A stretch of DNA of 30,534 bases from CAYXZO01 sp964469505 (GCA_964469505.1 CAYXZO010000030.1:1-30534); one strand, 5' to 3'. Shown: positions 8,555 through 15,637, counted from the first letter of the stretch. Translations and numbers: made by a program. Notes: generated from the letters alone by a model not told the origin.

Positions 8555-8607
8555 TGGCTGATAATGAGCTTGTTATATCCAACGAAAAATTCTATGTTAG
8601 GCTGTTT

Positions 8608-10239
8608 ATGAAGCGCATGAAGTTATCGCAAAGGGCCAATTGGCTCGCTGCACTCGTTTTAAGTATCGGTATGGCTTTTGGTAAAACCACTCCCAATCAG
8701 GAAGAACCTGGTGATTGGGGGGTATTGCCACAAGGTGACGATGGGTACCTATTTCAGTATTTAGTAGAAGATATTAAACGTCATTATGCTGAAGGTCGGG
8801 TGATGGCCCGACTGGGGGATACGCTGGCGGTAAGGTATGAATTCAATCGCATTGCAGCCGGGTTGGCGGCCCTGGAAGAACTGGAGGATTCAACGGTCAC
8901 CCAGGAGGATTGGGATTACGTCCAGGCTCTGGCGGGATTGACTACCAATGATTTCAAGCCCTTTCTGTCCCCGGAACAGCAGGAAGAAATAGCCACCGAA
9001 TCTTTTAAAGAGCAGCTACGTTTCTTGCAACCGCAGCCGGCTTTTAACGGCAAGGATACTTTCCTGGTAGTGGATGACCGGGATGGGCATTTGCCTTTAA
9101 TCATCAACCGCCGGGTGCGGGCCATGATCAATTTCCTGGAAACCCAGCGGCACGATGAATTCCAGAAATGGCTTAATCGTTATGCTCTGTACGGGGATAC
9201 CATTAAAGCCATTCTGAGGGAACACGAGGTTCCACCAGAACTGGTTTTCCAAGCTTTGATCGAATCAGGTTTGAATCCCCGGGCCTATTCCTACGCCCAT
9301 GCCGCCGGTCCCTGGCAGTTTATCATAGGTACCGCCCGGCGCTACGGGTTAAAACGTAATTGGTGGGTGGACGAGCGCCGGGATATCATCAAATCGACTC
9401 ACGCCGCCGCCCTCTATCTGCGGGACCTATACCAGGAGTTCGAAAACTGGTACCTGGCGATGGCGGCTTACAACGCCGGTGAGGGCCGTATCTGGCGGGT
9501 GATCTATCGGGAAGGACACCGGGATTTCTGGCGGATGCAAACCATCAGCCGACAAACCCGAAATTATGTTCCCATGATATTGGCGGCGGCGGTTATCGCC
9601 CGGGATCCGGAAGCTTACGGCTTTACCATTATGGAAAGTAATCCGTGGGAATTCGATGAGGTGGTAGTCAGGCGCCCGTTGGATCTGGACCGGATAGCCA
9701 ATGCCATCGGCGTGGCTTACAAAGAGCTTAAAGCTTTGAATCCTGAATTGCGGCAGGGAGTCACTCCACCGGAGGGACCGTATGTATTACGGGTTCCCAA
9801 AGGCAAAGGACCGCATCTGGAGAAAGTGCTACCCACGCTGCCGGTTTCAACCCAAAAGAGTTATGTTATCCACCGGGTACGACGGGGCGAAACCCTTTCA
9901 GGTATAGCCCGCCGCTATGGTGTTTCCATGCGCTCAATTGCCCGGGCCAATCGTTTGCGTAACTGGCACCGCCTGCGCGTGGGACAACGACTGCGAATTC
10001 CCGGGGGACAACTGCGGCGAGCTACCCGAACTTCACGGCGACAACGGGTGGTATTGCCTGAGGAACAATATGAACGGCTGGTGTACGTTGTTCGCAAGGG
10101 GGATACCTTGGGAGAGATTGCCGAACGCTATCATACCCGAGCCCAATACATCCGACGCTGGAACGGCTTACGTCGGGGTGAATACATCTATCCTGGACAG
10201 CGTCTAACGATCTATAAACGCAAAGGACAAAGTGGTTGA
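8608..10239 (+). CDS. mltD: Membrane-bound lytic murein transglycosylase D-like, with two LysM domains
   Basis: The 543-residue protein begins with a signal peptide-like segment (about 1-26, no lipobox). A long spacer follows, then an SLT domain at about 195-335: ALIESGLNP with catalytic E219, AAGPWQFI at 232-239 and AYNAGEGR at 287-294. Two LysM modules close it, at about 420-465 and 492-536, each with a G-[ED]-T-L motif and a P-G/G-Q-R-L ending. It should cleave the MurNAc-GlcNAc bond of peptidoglycan in the periplasm, forming 1,6-anhydro ends, while LysM holds it on the glycan. The frame overlaps the sppA-like gene by 8 bases, so the two are probably co-expressed. The ATG at 8608 has only a weak ribosome site; another ATG lies three codons in. 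Confidence 0.92.
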   Translation: MKRMKLSQRANWLAALVLSIGMAFGKTTPNQEEPGDWGVLPQGDDGYLFQYLVEDIKRHYAEGRVMARLGDTLAVRYEFNRIAAGLAALEELEDSTVTQEDWDYVQALAGLTTNDFKPFLSPEQQEEIATESFKEQLRFLQPQPAFNGKDTFLVVDDRDGHLPLIINRRVRAMINFLETQRHDEFQKWLNRYALYGDTIKAILREHEVPPELVFQALIESGLNPRAYSYAHAAGPWQFIIGTARRYGLKRNWWVDERRDIIKSTHAAALYLRDLYQEFENWYLAMAAYNAGEGRIWRVIYREGHRDFWRMQTISRQTRNYVPMILAAAVIARDPEAYGFTIMESNPWEFDEVVVRRPLDLDRIANAIGVAYKELKALNPELRQGVTPPEGPYVLRVPKGKGPHLEKVLPTLPVSTQKSYVIHRVRRGETLSGIARRYGVSMRSIARANRLRNWHRLRVGQRLRIPGGQLRRATRTSRRQRVVLPEEQYERLVYVVRKGDTLGEIAERYHTRAQYIRRWNGLRRGEYIYPGQRLTIYKRKGQSG

Positions 10240-11116
10240 GGAACACTTCCGCCGAGCTAATCGACGCTCTGGCTGGATAATAGCTTTTATTCTGCTGCTA
10301 CTGTTGGGTGTACTCTGGTGGAGCAGCAGCGATGCCACCGGGTGGATGAAGGGTCCCCAAGTAGCGGTGGTACCATTGAAAGGGGTGATCGCCAGTTCCC
10401 GCCCCTGGCTTGAAAAATTTCAGCGACTGGCCAAGCGAAAACAGGTAGCAGCGGTAGTAATTCCCATGGATACCCCAGGGGGAGGAGTAGCCGCATCCCA
10501 GGAAATATATGGGGCTTTGAAAGCCTTTCGGGCCAAAACGGGCAAGCCGGTGGTAGTCAGCATGGAGGGGGTAGCCGCCAGTGGCGGTTACTACGTTTCC
10601 CTGGGTGCCGATCGTATCGTGGCTGATCCTGGCAGCATAACCGGCAGCATCGGAGTAGTAATGACTTTCCCGGATGTCAGCGGCTTATTAGGCAAGTTAG
10701 GCATCAGGATGAATGTTTTACACGCCGGCAAATTTAAGGATGCCGGGTCACCTTTCCGGGCCATGAGCGATACTGAACGGGAGTATTTCCAGAACGTCAT
10801 GGATGACGTTTACCAGCAGTTTGTGAGCACGGTAGCCAGGGAGCGGCATCTTTCGTGGGAGCAGGCCGATTCATTGGCCCAAGGAAAGATCTATTCCGGC
10901 CGGCAGGCCTGGAAGGTGGGATTGGTAGATACCTTGGGCGGTTTCCAAACGGCAGTGGAACTGGCTTGTAGCCTGGCTGGAATATCGCCCGATGCAGAGT
11001 TGGTTTATCCTCCCAAACCGCGCCCCAGTCTTTGGGAATGGTTACTGGGGGATAGAGCTACTACCGAAGCCGCCTGGCAAATTGGGGGACGGCTAGCTTA
11101 TTTGATGCCCTGGTAA
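10232..11116 (+). CDS. sppA: Signal peptide peptidase SppA, short form
   Basis: At 294 residues this is the single-domain (Bacillus-like) SppA rather than the duplicated E. coli form. It has one membrane anchor at about 14-31 and a ClpP/crotonase-like protease core. VAASGGYYVS at 114-123 places the nucleophile at S117, and AGKFKDAGSP at 165-174 places the general-base lysine at K169. PGSITGSIGVV at 133-143 is also characteristic. It degrades cleaved signal peptides and other membrane-embedded peptides from the outer face of the cytoplasmic membrane. The GTG start lies inside the end of the transglycosylase gene after CAAAGGAC. The HU-family gene follows after 12 bases. Confidence 0.93.
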   Translation: MVEEHFRRANRRSGWIIAFILLLLLGVLWWSSSDATGWMKGPQVAVVPLKGVIASSRPWLEKFQRLAKRKQVAAVVIPMDTPGGGVAASQEIYGALKAFRAKTGKPVVVSMEGVAASGGYYVSLGADRIVADPGSITGSIGVVMTFPDVSGLLGKLGIRMNVLHAGKFKDAGSPFRAMSDTEREYFQNVMDDVYQQFVSTVARERHLSWEQADSLAQGKIYSGRQAWKVGLVDTLGGFQTAVELACSLAGISPDAELVYPPKPRPSLWEWLLGDRATTEAAWQIGGRLAYLMPW

Positions 11117-11128
11117 AAGGAGGCTAAT

Positions 11129-11440
11129 ATGACTAAAGCGGACATTGTGGACATCATTTCCCGGGGAACAGGGCTCACTAAAGTGGAAACGGAAGCGGTG
11201 ATAGATGCCTTTCTGGCCACTTTAGCGGAAGCCATGGTCCGCGGCGAGCGTGTGGAGTTCAGGAAGTTCGGCAGTTTCGGAGTAAAGAAACGAGCGCCCA
11301 AGCAGGCCCGTAATCCGGGAACGGGGGAAGCCATCCAATTACCAGCCAGGATGACCCCCGTCTTCAAGCCCAGCCGACTCTTGCGGGAAAGGGTCAATGC
11401 GGCTTTGAATCCCTCGGTGTCGGGGGCCGATCAGGCTTAG
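11129..11440 (+). CDS. HU/IHF-family DNA-bending protein
   Basis: The 103-residue product aligns along its length with HU/IHF. It starts MTKADIVDIIS, has the dimerisation helices to about residue 45, then VEFRKFGSFGVKKR at 41-54. The DNA-contact arm follows, with RNPGTGE at 60-66 in place of the usual RNPxTG, and the closing helix (VFKPSRLLRERVN). Residues beyond about 92 form a short non-conserved tail. It is a nucleoid protein that bends DNA; HU and IHF cannot be separated reliably here. A very strong site (AAAAGGAGG) precedes the ATG. It sits at the end of the transglycosylase-sppA run, and a weak terminator-like hairpin overlaps its stop codon. Confidence 0.93.
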   Translation: MTKADIVDIISRGTGLTKVETEAVIDAFLATLAEAMVRGERVEFRKFGSFGVKKRAPKQARNPGTGEAIQLPARMTPVFKPSRLLRERVNAALNPSVSGADQA

Positions 11441-11476
11441 CTGTTAAGAAAAAGCTGATTTCTCTGGTTTTTTCTC
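11430..11476 (+). terminator. Possible terminator overlapping the HU-family stop codon
   Basis: ATCAG-G-CTT at 11430-11438 can pair with AAG-CTGAT at 11452-11459, leaving one bulged G. A T-rich stretch follows (TTTCTCTGG then TTTTTT). The stem is imperfect and the T-run is delayed, so this is a weak call. Confidence 0.35.
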
Positions 11477-11824
11477 GGGTATACTTGCTCAGGTTATAAG
11501 TTAGATATAGCCGATTGCTACCCTTTTAAGGTGTACTCTATTACCCTAACGATCTTGACTTCATCAAAGGTCTCATTTAAGCGGAGGGGGCCAAGGGGCG
11601 ATCCCGCCTTTCCCGGCGATTGCGGGAAGCTTGAAACTAGAGGCATCCCAACGGCTATCATCGGGATATGACATGTTGTCAGTTATTACTTCGTCTGGTA
11701 TGGCGGGGATACCTTGAACTTCTCCCCAGCGAATGGGCGGCGTTAAGCAACAAAAGGAGGGTGGGAGAAGCTGGAAAATTTTCTGAATGGCCACGCAACT
11801 TATTCTGACGTCGATCTCTATAAA

Positions 11825-11839
11825 ATCATGTGTCATGAT
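11825..11839. repeat. Palindrome ATCATG-TGT-CATGAT
   Basis: A perfect inverted repeat with 6-base arms and a 3-base spacer lies about 60 bases upstream of the candidate -35 element of the Cys-rich lipoprotein gene. The size and position suit a dimeric regulator binding site, but no regulator is identified. Confidence 0.45.
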
Positions 11840-11848
11840 ATGCCCTAA

Positions 11849-11892
11849 TTACCAAGACCGTTTCTGTCCCAATGGGATTATATTCTTGGTAA
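11849..11892. repeat. 9-bp inverted repeat with nested hairpin
   Basis: TTACCAAGA at 11849-11857 is the exact reverse complement of TCTTGGTAA at 11884-11892. Within the 26-base interior, TCCC (11867-11870) can pair with GGGA (11874-11877). It ends 8 bases before the candidate -35 element, so it could be an operator or an upstream activator site. It could also be a transcript end for an unseen upstream RNA, although the required T-run is missing. Confidence 0.5.
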
Positions 11893-11900
11893 ATTAAATA

Positions 11901-11928
11901 TTGTTTTTTCCCTTTTACGTTCTATAAA
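11901..11928 (+). promoter_or_regulatory. Candidate promoter for the Cys-rich lipoprotein gene
   Basis: TTGTTT (11901-11906) and TATAAA (11923-11928) are 16 bases apart. This would give a leader of roughly 50 bases before the strong GGAAAGGAGG ribosome site and the ATG at 11985. The call is by consensus only, within an AT-rich background that raises the chance of false matches. Confidence 0.35.
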
Positions 11929-11984
11929 CTAAACAGTTACAAACAGAAAATAATGATATAACTCAATGGAAAGGAGGCACTATA

Positions 11985-12599
11985 ATGGAACATAGGGTAC
12001 GTTTTATCTCGATCTTATTTCTTTTACTTATTATTGGATGTAATGATTCCCCCAAAACACCTGCCCCCCAAGAATTTGATTCCCCTTCCCCCCAGCATTT
12101 ATCTAAAACGGATGAAAATAAGGCCTATACCGTGCCGGTATCTGACAAACGCGTACGTCTTACCCTGACAATATTTGATACGGTTATGCAGGTCACGGTA
12201 TTGGAGGGCGGTATGGCCAGGCTGATTATTAATGACGAGAGAGTATATGGTTTATCGCCCTATTTGCCCAAACACGAGAACGATAATAAGGCTTTACTGC
12301 TTTTAACTCAAATAGAGGCCATGCCCAATGGGAGCGAAAAAATAACTGAACTCCAGAAACTAATTTTTCCTATGGGGGATAAAAAAGATCTACCACAGGT
12401 GGAGCCCACCGTCTCTGTGCAAATTAGTTCCGTACTTGCCAAGGAGCAGGTCGAGCCCGAAACGGTAGATCGCAAAGTCCCGCCCCCAAGCCCGGGAAAG
12501 TGTTGCATTACCTGCACTGTTAACGGCTATGAAATAACAGTATGTGGGTGCGCGGTCCAGTCTTCGTGCGGATCTTGTTGCGTTTATGGTTGTTGTTAG
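11985..12599 (+). CDS. Predicted lipoprotein with ten-cysteine C-terminal tail, unknown function
   Basis: I do not recognise a named family. The 204-residue product starts with a lipoprotein signal peptide: a basic start, hydrophobic residues 7-17, and lipobox LIIGC with acylated C19. A Pro/Ser-rich linker follows (about 20-45), then a mixed domain with beta-rich VRLTLTIFDTVMQVTVLEGG (57-76). A second Pro-rich linker (about 157-171) leads to the tail. The last 32 residues carry ten cysteines: 173, 174, 177, 187, 189, 195, 198, 199, 203 and 204, including CGCAVQSSCGSCC at 187-199. Such spacing could bind metal or form a disulfide knot; neither is shown. A very strong ribosome site precedes the ATG. 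Non-coding DNA lies on both sides, and the 5' part is AT-rich (18 G/C in the 60 bases from 12001), unlike its neighbours, hinting at different ancestry. Confidence 0.75.
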   Translation: MEHRVRFISILFLLLIIGCNDSPKTPAPQEFDSPSPQHLSKTDENKAYTVPVSDKRVRLTLTIFDTVMQVTVLEGGMARLIINDERVYGLSPYLPKHENDNKALLLLTQIEAMPNGSEKITELQKLIFPMGDKKDLPQVEPTVSVQISSVLAKEQVEPETVDRKVPPPSPGKCCITCTVNGYEITVCGCAVQSSCGSCCVYGCC

Positions 12600-12714
12600 C
12601 TTCTCGGCGCTAGAATAGAGCGCTATGAATGTGGATTGTGAGAAGGATTTGAGGAACAAACGTTGATGGTATTGATAATGGAGTTTTTAAAACCCAACCG
12701 GAAAGGATGATTGC

Positions 12715-12723
12715 TGGTATAAT
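12715..12723 (+). promoter_or_regulatory. Extended -10 promoter-like element
   Basis: TGGTATAAT matches the extended -10 form (TGnTATAAT) exactly, but no good -35 lies 16-18 bases upstream. It could start a transcript near 12730 reading toward the small basic gene at 13144, or an untranslated RNA. This is a sequence match only. Confidence 0.3.
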
Positions 12724-12882
12724 CGTGGTATTTGGATCAAGGATACGTTTAGATTTATAAAGCAGAAGCATGATTTGAAAAAGATTCAAGTGTTGCGGCA
12801 TGTTTGTTTGAGGAATAGACGGCCCTTGTAATATTTTCTTTCCTGGCCGTTGCTTTGAACAGGAATCATAAATTGAGATTGA

Positions 12883-12892
12883 TGACCGGTCA
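12883..12892. repeat. Perfect palindrome TGACCGGTCA
   Basis: A 10-base perfect palindrome lies within the leader region of the small basic protein gene, followed 14 bases later by the CAAAAC/GTTTTG hairpin (12907-12922). Either could be a regulator site; there is no further support. Confidence 0.35.
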
Positions 12893-13143
12893 CGCGTTTA
12901 GAGCGGCAAAACAGGTGTTTTGACCCCCCAGTTTGGATATTATGCCCTCGGAGAAGGCGTTTCGAAGATTTTTAATCGGAATCCGGTGAAAAGTACACCG
13001 AAACCTAAGAAACCTCCCAAGGTAATTCGGGTTGTACTAATAGTTCGCCGATATTTCGTGATTACTCGCGGTTCCTGAAAAATCTTTGTGGTCCATGGGA
13101 AGCCGGTTATATTCGGCGCGCATTGAAAGGAGAATGAGATAAG

Positions 13144-13239
13144 ATGCCTTGTGGACGAAAAAGAAAACGCCGGAAAATAGCGACCCATAAGCGGAAAAAA
13201 AGACTGCGCGCCAACCGGCAGAAGAAGAAACTGCGCTAA
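13144..13239 (+). CDS. 31-aa basic ribosomal-type protein (AURKAIP1/COX24, mS38/bS22-like)
   Basis: This very short gene encodes 31 residues starting MPCGRKRKRRKI and continuing with an ATHKRKKR core (13-20) and an Arg/Lys-rich end. About 60 percent of residues are Lys or Arg. The pattern matches the tiny AURKAIP1/COX24-domain proteins annotated in Bacteroidota and relatives, which are related to mitochondrial mS38 and to the small-subunit protein called bS22 in mycobacteria. The expected role is a small-subunit ribosomal protein. A clear AAAGGAGA site lies at 13126-13133, ten bases before the ATG. It is followed by a terminator-like hairpin, so it is probably transcribed separately from xseA. 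The identity rests on remembered family sequences; the gene itself is well supported by its ribosome site and composition. Confidence 0.85.
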   Translation: MPCGRKRKRRKIATHKRKKRLRANRQKKKLR

Positions 13240-13265
13240 CTGAATCCCGGCGCATAAACTCTAAT

Positions 13266-13297
13266 GGTCCCCCGATCAAAGCGGGGGCCGTCTCATT
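13266..13297 (+). terminator. GC-rich hairpin terminator after the 31-aa gene
   Basis: GG-T-CCCCCG at 13266-13274 pairs with CGGGGGCC at 13282-13289 (eight pairs, one bulged T) around a 7-base loop. The following bases (GTCTCATTT) are only moderately T-rich. It lies between the small ribosomal-type gene and xseA and probably ends or attenuates transcription there. Confidence 0.45.
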
Positions 13298-13309
13298 TAA
13301 AATCTCTTA

Positions 13310-14524
13310 ATGATCAATCAGCCCACGGCGGAAATCATCTACTCCGTAGGAGAGTTAACGGAGCGTATCCGTCAACTCTTCGAGGAGCACTTTACTGAAC
13401 TCTGGGTTCGGGGCGAAATTTCCAATTTCAAACACCATTCCTCGGGCCATATGTACTTCTCGTTGAAAGATGCCTCGGCCCAGCTGAAAGCGGTAATGTT
13501 CCGGGGAGATAACCAATATCTTGAGTTCCAACCTCGGGACGGGATGGCCGTCCTGGCCTGGGGGCGCCTGAGCATTTATCCCCCCCGGGGAGATTATCAA
13601 TTGGTGGTGCGGCGGCTGCAGCCCTTAGGGGAGGGGGAGCTGTATCTGGCCTTTCAGGCTCTGAAAGAGAAACTGGCTCGCGAAGGGTTGTTTGACCCGG
13701 CTCTGAAACGCAGCCTGCCCCTGTTCCCCCGCCGAATTGGAATTGTCACTTCCTTGACGGGAGCTGCCATCAGGGATTTGTTGAACATTTTGAAACGTCG
13801 CTACCCACCGGCACAAGTCATTATTTACAATGCCCGCGTTCAGGGTGTGGAAGCAGCGGCCGAGATTGTGGCCGGAATCGAAACTTTCAATCGGTTGCAG
13901 CTGGTTGACGTTTTGATTGTGGGACGAGGTGGGGGTTCACTGGAAGATTTGTGGCCTTTCAATGAGGAAATTGTAGCCCGAGCCATACGCGCCTCCCGCA
14001 TACCAGTGGTGTCGGCCGTAGGCCACGAAACCGATTTTACCATCAGCGATTTCGTGGCCGATTTGCGGGCTCCAACGCCTTCGGCGGCGGCCGAACTGGT
14101 GGTCCCGGATCAAAAGGAATTGCTGGCCAGATTGGACGAACTACAGCAGCGGCTCCCGGAGTTGATGAAACAGTTGTTGAAACGCCGGCGTGAGAAACTG
14201 GAGTTTCTGGTGCATCATCGAGCCCTGCGGCGCCCGGAAGAATTGCTACAGGGAGCCATGCAGCAGTTGGACTATCTCACGGAGCGTTTGGAACGTCAGA
14301 TGCAACATATTGTGGAACGTTACCGGGAGCGGTTGAATTCACTGGAAATACGGGCCAGGAATCTGAATCCCGACCAGTTGCTGCAGCGGGGTTATGCAGT
14401 GGCCAGGGATAAGGACGGGAATGTTTTGACCAGTTACCAACAAGTAGCCCCAGGCGATCTGGTCGAAGTCCAGCTGGCAAAAGGAACCTTGGATACTAAA
14501 GTGGAAAGGGCGTATGAACGATAA
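13310..14524 (+). CDS. xseA: Exodeoxyribonuclease VII large subunit
   Basis: The 404-residue protein shows an N-terminal OB-fold (YSVGELTERIRQLFE, then VRGEISNFKHHSSGHMYFSLKD to about residue 100). The catalytic domain follows, with PRRIGIVTSLTGAAIRDL, GRGGGSLEDLWPFN and VSAVGHETDFTISDFVADLRAPTPSAAAE. A long coiled-coil runs to the C-terminus, where small subunits bind. With XseB it degrades single-stranded DNA to oligonucleotides from either end. No strong ribosome site precedes the ATG. The small-subunit gene overlaps its end by 11 bases, a classic arrangement for stoichiometric partners. Confidence 0.97.
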   Translation: MINQPTAEIIYSVGELTERIRQLFEEHFTELWVRGEISNFKHHSSGHMYFSLKDASAQLKAVMFRGDNQYLEFQPRDGMAVLAWGRLSIYPPRGDYQLVVRRLQPLGEGELYLAFQALKEKLAREGLFDPALKRSLPLFPRRIGIVTSLTGAAIRDLLNILKRRYPPAQVIIYNARVQGVEAAAEIVAGIETFNRLQLVDVLIVGRGGGSLEDLWPFNEEIVARAIRASRIPVVSAVGHETDFTISDFVADLRAPTPSAAAELVVPDQKELLARLDELQQRLPELMKQLLKRRREKLEFLVHHRALRRPEELLQGAMQQLDYLTERLERQMQHIVERYRERLNSLEIRARNLNPDQLLQRGYAVARDKDGNVLTSYQQVAPGDLVEVQLAKGTLDTKVERAYER

Positions 14525-14768
14525 ATCGCAAACTTCAGAACCAACCTTTGAAGAACTATTGAAGCGCCTGGAGCAAACCGTTTCCCGTTTGGAGAGCGAG
14601 GAGGTTTCTCTGGACGACGCCATGCAGGCCTATCAGGAAGCAATGGAACTCATCGGGCGTTGTCGCCAAAAGCTCACCCAAGCGGAACAAGAAGTTTTAA
14701 GACTAATCCAAGAAGGTTCCGAATGGACCACCAAATCCTTGGACACAAAAGAGGATGATAGTAACTAA
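14514..14768 (+). CDS. xseB: Exodeoxyribonuclease VII small subunit
   Basis: This 84-residue helical-hairpin protein has the family signature TFEELLKRLEQTVSRLESEEVSLDDAMQ near the N-terminus and a GRCRQKLTQAEQEV block. Several copies bind the coiled coil of XseA to form active exonuclease VII. The frame overlaps both neighbours, xseA by 11 bases and the NAD kinase ATG by one base, so all three are translated together. The acidic C-terminal tail is variable in the family. Confidence 0.95.
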   Translation: MNDKSQTSEPTFEELLKRLEQTVSRLESEEVSLDDAMQAYQEAMELIGRCRQKLTQAEQEVLRLIQEGSEWTTKSLDTKEDDSN

Positions 14769-15637
14769 TGAAACTTTTCCTCTGGGGCTTTCAAGCCGAT
14801 GATGTCGTCCGGGCTAATGTTTCCGAACTTTTAGGCCGATTAGAGGCTGAAGATCACGAGATCTACATTCTGGACAAATTTGCGGAAACGCTGCAGTTGG
14901 GCCCCGACGATCACCAGCTGATCATCAAGGATAAAGTTCCCGATGATATGGATTTACTCCTTTCCATCGGTGGGGATGGGACCTTGCTTTCAGCGGCCCA
15001 TGCCGTGATGAGTCGCCCTATCCCCATTTTGGGGGTCAATCTGGGGCATCTGGGCTTTCTAACCAGCCTGGATCGCGATTGGCGAGTCGGCTTGGAGGAT
15101 GTTTTACGGAGCCGCTACCGGGTTGAGGAACGGATGGTACTCAACTGCGCCCTACGGCATGCCGATGGCAGCGAGGAAATATTCTGGGCGCTGAATGAAA
15201 TTGTTCTGGAGCGGGAAGATTTTTTCAGCATGTTGCCCATCCGGGTGGATGTGGGACAAGATTATCTGAATACTTACCTGGGCGATGGCCTCATAGTGGC
15301 TACTCCCACAGGTTCCACTGCGTATAGTCTTTCGGCTGGCGGCCCAATCGTACATCCGGGAGTGGATGCCATGATAGTCACGCCCATCTCCGCCCATACT
15401 TTGTCAGTGCGCCCCATCGTGTTACCAGAAAACGAAAAAGTTTATCTCCAACTGCCGGAACCGGATACCCACGCCGTGTTGCACGTAGATGGTCGGTTCT
15501 GGCGCCCGGTTAAGCCTTCCGACCGAATCCGCATTCGGGTGAGCAGTTATCGAATTCAACTGGTGGTGTGGGCGGGAGCCACATTCTTTAAAAAATTGCG
15601 TAGCAAATTGAATTGGGGGCGGCGCGAGACGCTGTAG
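14768..15637 (+). CDS. nadK: NAD kinase
   Basis: At 289 residues this is the ATP/polyphosphate-NAD kinase fold. GGDGTLL at 68-74 carries the conserved catalytic aspartate D70, followed by LGVNLGHLGFLT at 88-99, an NEIVLER block, and TPTGSTAYSLSAGGPIVHP in the second domain. It phosphorylates NAD to NADP in the cytoplasm. The ATG overlaps the xseB stop (TAATG). Pairing with xseAB is common in bacteria and carries no known functional link. Confidence 0.97.
   Translation: MKLFLWGFQADDVVRANVSELLGRLEAEDHEIYILDKFAETLQLGPDDHQLIIKDKVPDDMDLLLSIGGDGTLLSAAHAVMSRPIPILGVNLGHLGFLTSLDRDWRVGLEDVLRSRYRVEERMVLNCALRHADGSEEIFWALNEIVLEREDFFSMLPIRVDVGQDYLNTYLGDGLIVATPTGSTAYSLSAGGPIVHPGVDAMIVTPISAHTLSVRPIVLPENEKVYLQLPEPDTHAVLHVDGRFWRPVKPSDRIRIRVSSYRIQLVVWAGATFFKKLRSKLNWGRRETL

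Larger units (their letters stand above)
11441..11984. other. Non-coding stretch upstream of the Cys-rich lipoprotein gene
   Basis: No convincing gene was seen in these 544 bases. The first half holds GC-rich weak hairpins (TCCCGC/GCGGGA around 11602-11627 and ATCCC/GGGAT around 11645-11667). The last 160 bases are AT-rich and carry a short palindrome, a longer inverted repeat and a promoter-like pair, listed separately. A minus-strand open frame of 87 codons (11573-11836) has no recognisable features. Confidence 0.6.
12600..13143. other. Non-coding stretch between the Cys-rich lipoprotein and the 31-aa gene
   Basis: These 544 bases hold no gene I can support. Visible elements are a hairpin just after the lipoprotein stop (GCGCT 12607-12611 with AGCGC 12619-12623), an extended -10-like element at 12715-12723, a TGACCGGTCA palindrome at 12883-12892, and CAAAAC-AGGT-GTTTTG at 12907-12922. 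A 52-codon open frame from TTG 12920 to TGA 13078 lacks a ribosome site. The long leader before the basic small protein could hold a regulatory RNA element. Confidence 0.55.

Noticed and set aside
9917..10246. Plus- and minus-strand frames over the LysM region of the transglycosylase gene
   Set aside because: These are shadows of a gene with two clear LysM repeats. The repetitive Arg-rich codons keep other frames open.
11602..11667. GC-rich hairpins (TCCCGC/GCGGGA and ATCCC/GGGAT) as a terminator
   Set aside because: The stems are short with long loops, neither is followed by a T-run, and they lie far from the HU-family stop.
11573..11836. Minus-strand 87-codon frame in the stretch before the Cys-rich lipoprotein
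   Set aside because: No ribosome site, family motif or codon pattern was seen, and the Pro/Ile-rich translation looks random. It was kept only as part of the non-coding description.
12600..13143. A tRNA, CRISPR array or insertion-sequence remnant in the long gap
   Set aside because: No cloverleaf, no regularly spaced direct repeats, and no transposase-like frame or flanking target duplication was found by eye.
12940..13279. Minus-strand frames of 80 and 82 codons across the 31-aa gene and its leader
   Set aside because: They overlap the well-supported plus-strand basic gene. Their Phe/Ser-rich translations are the expected antisense of Lys/Arg-rich codons.
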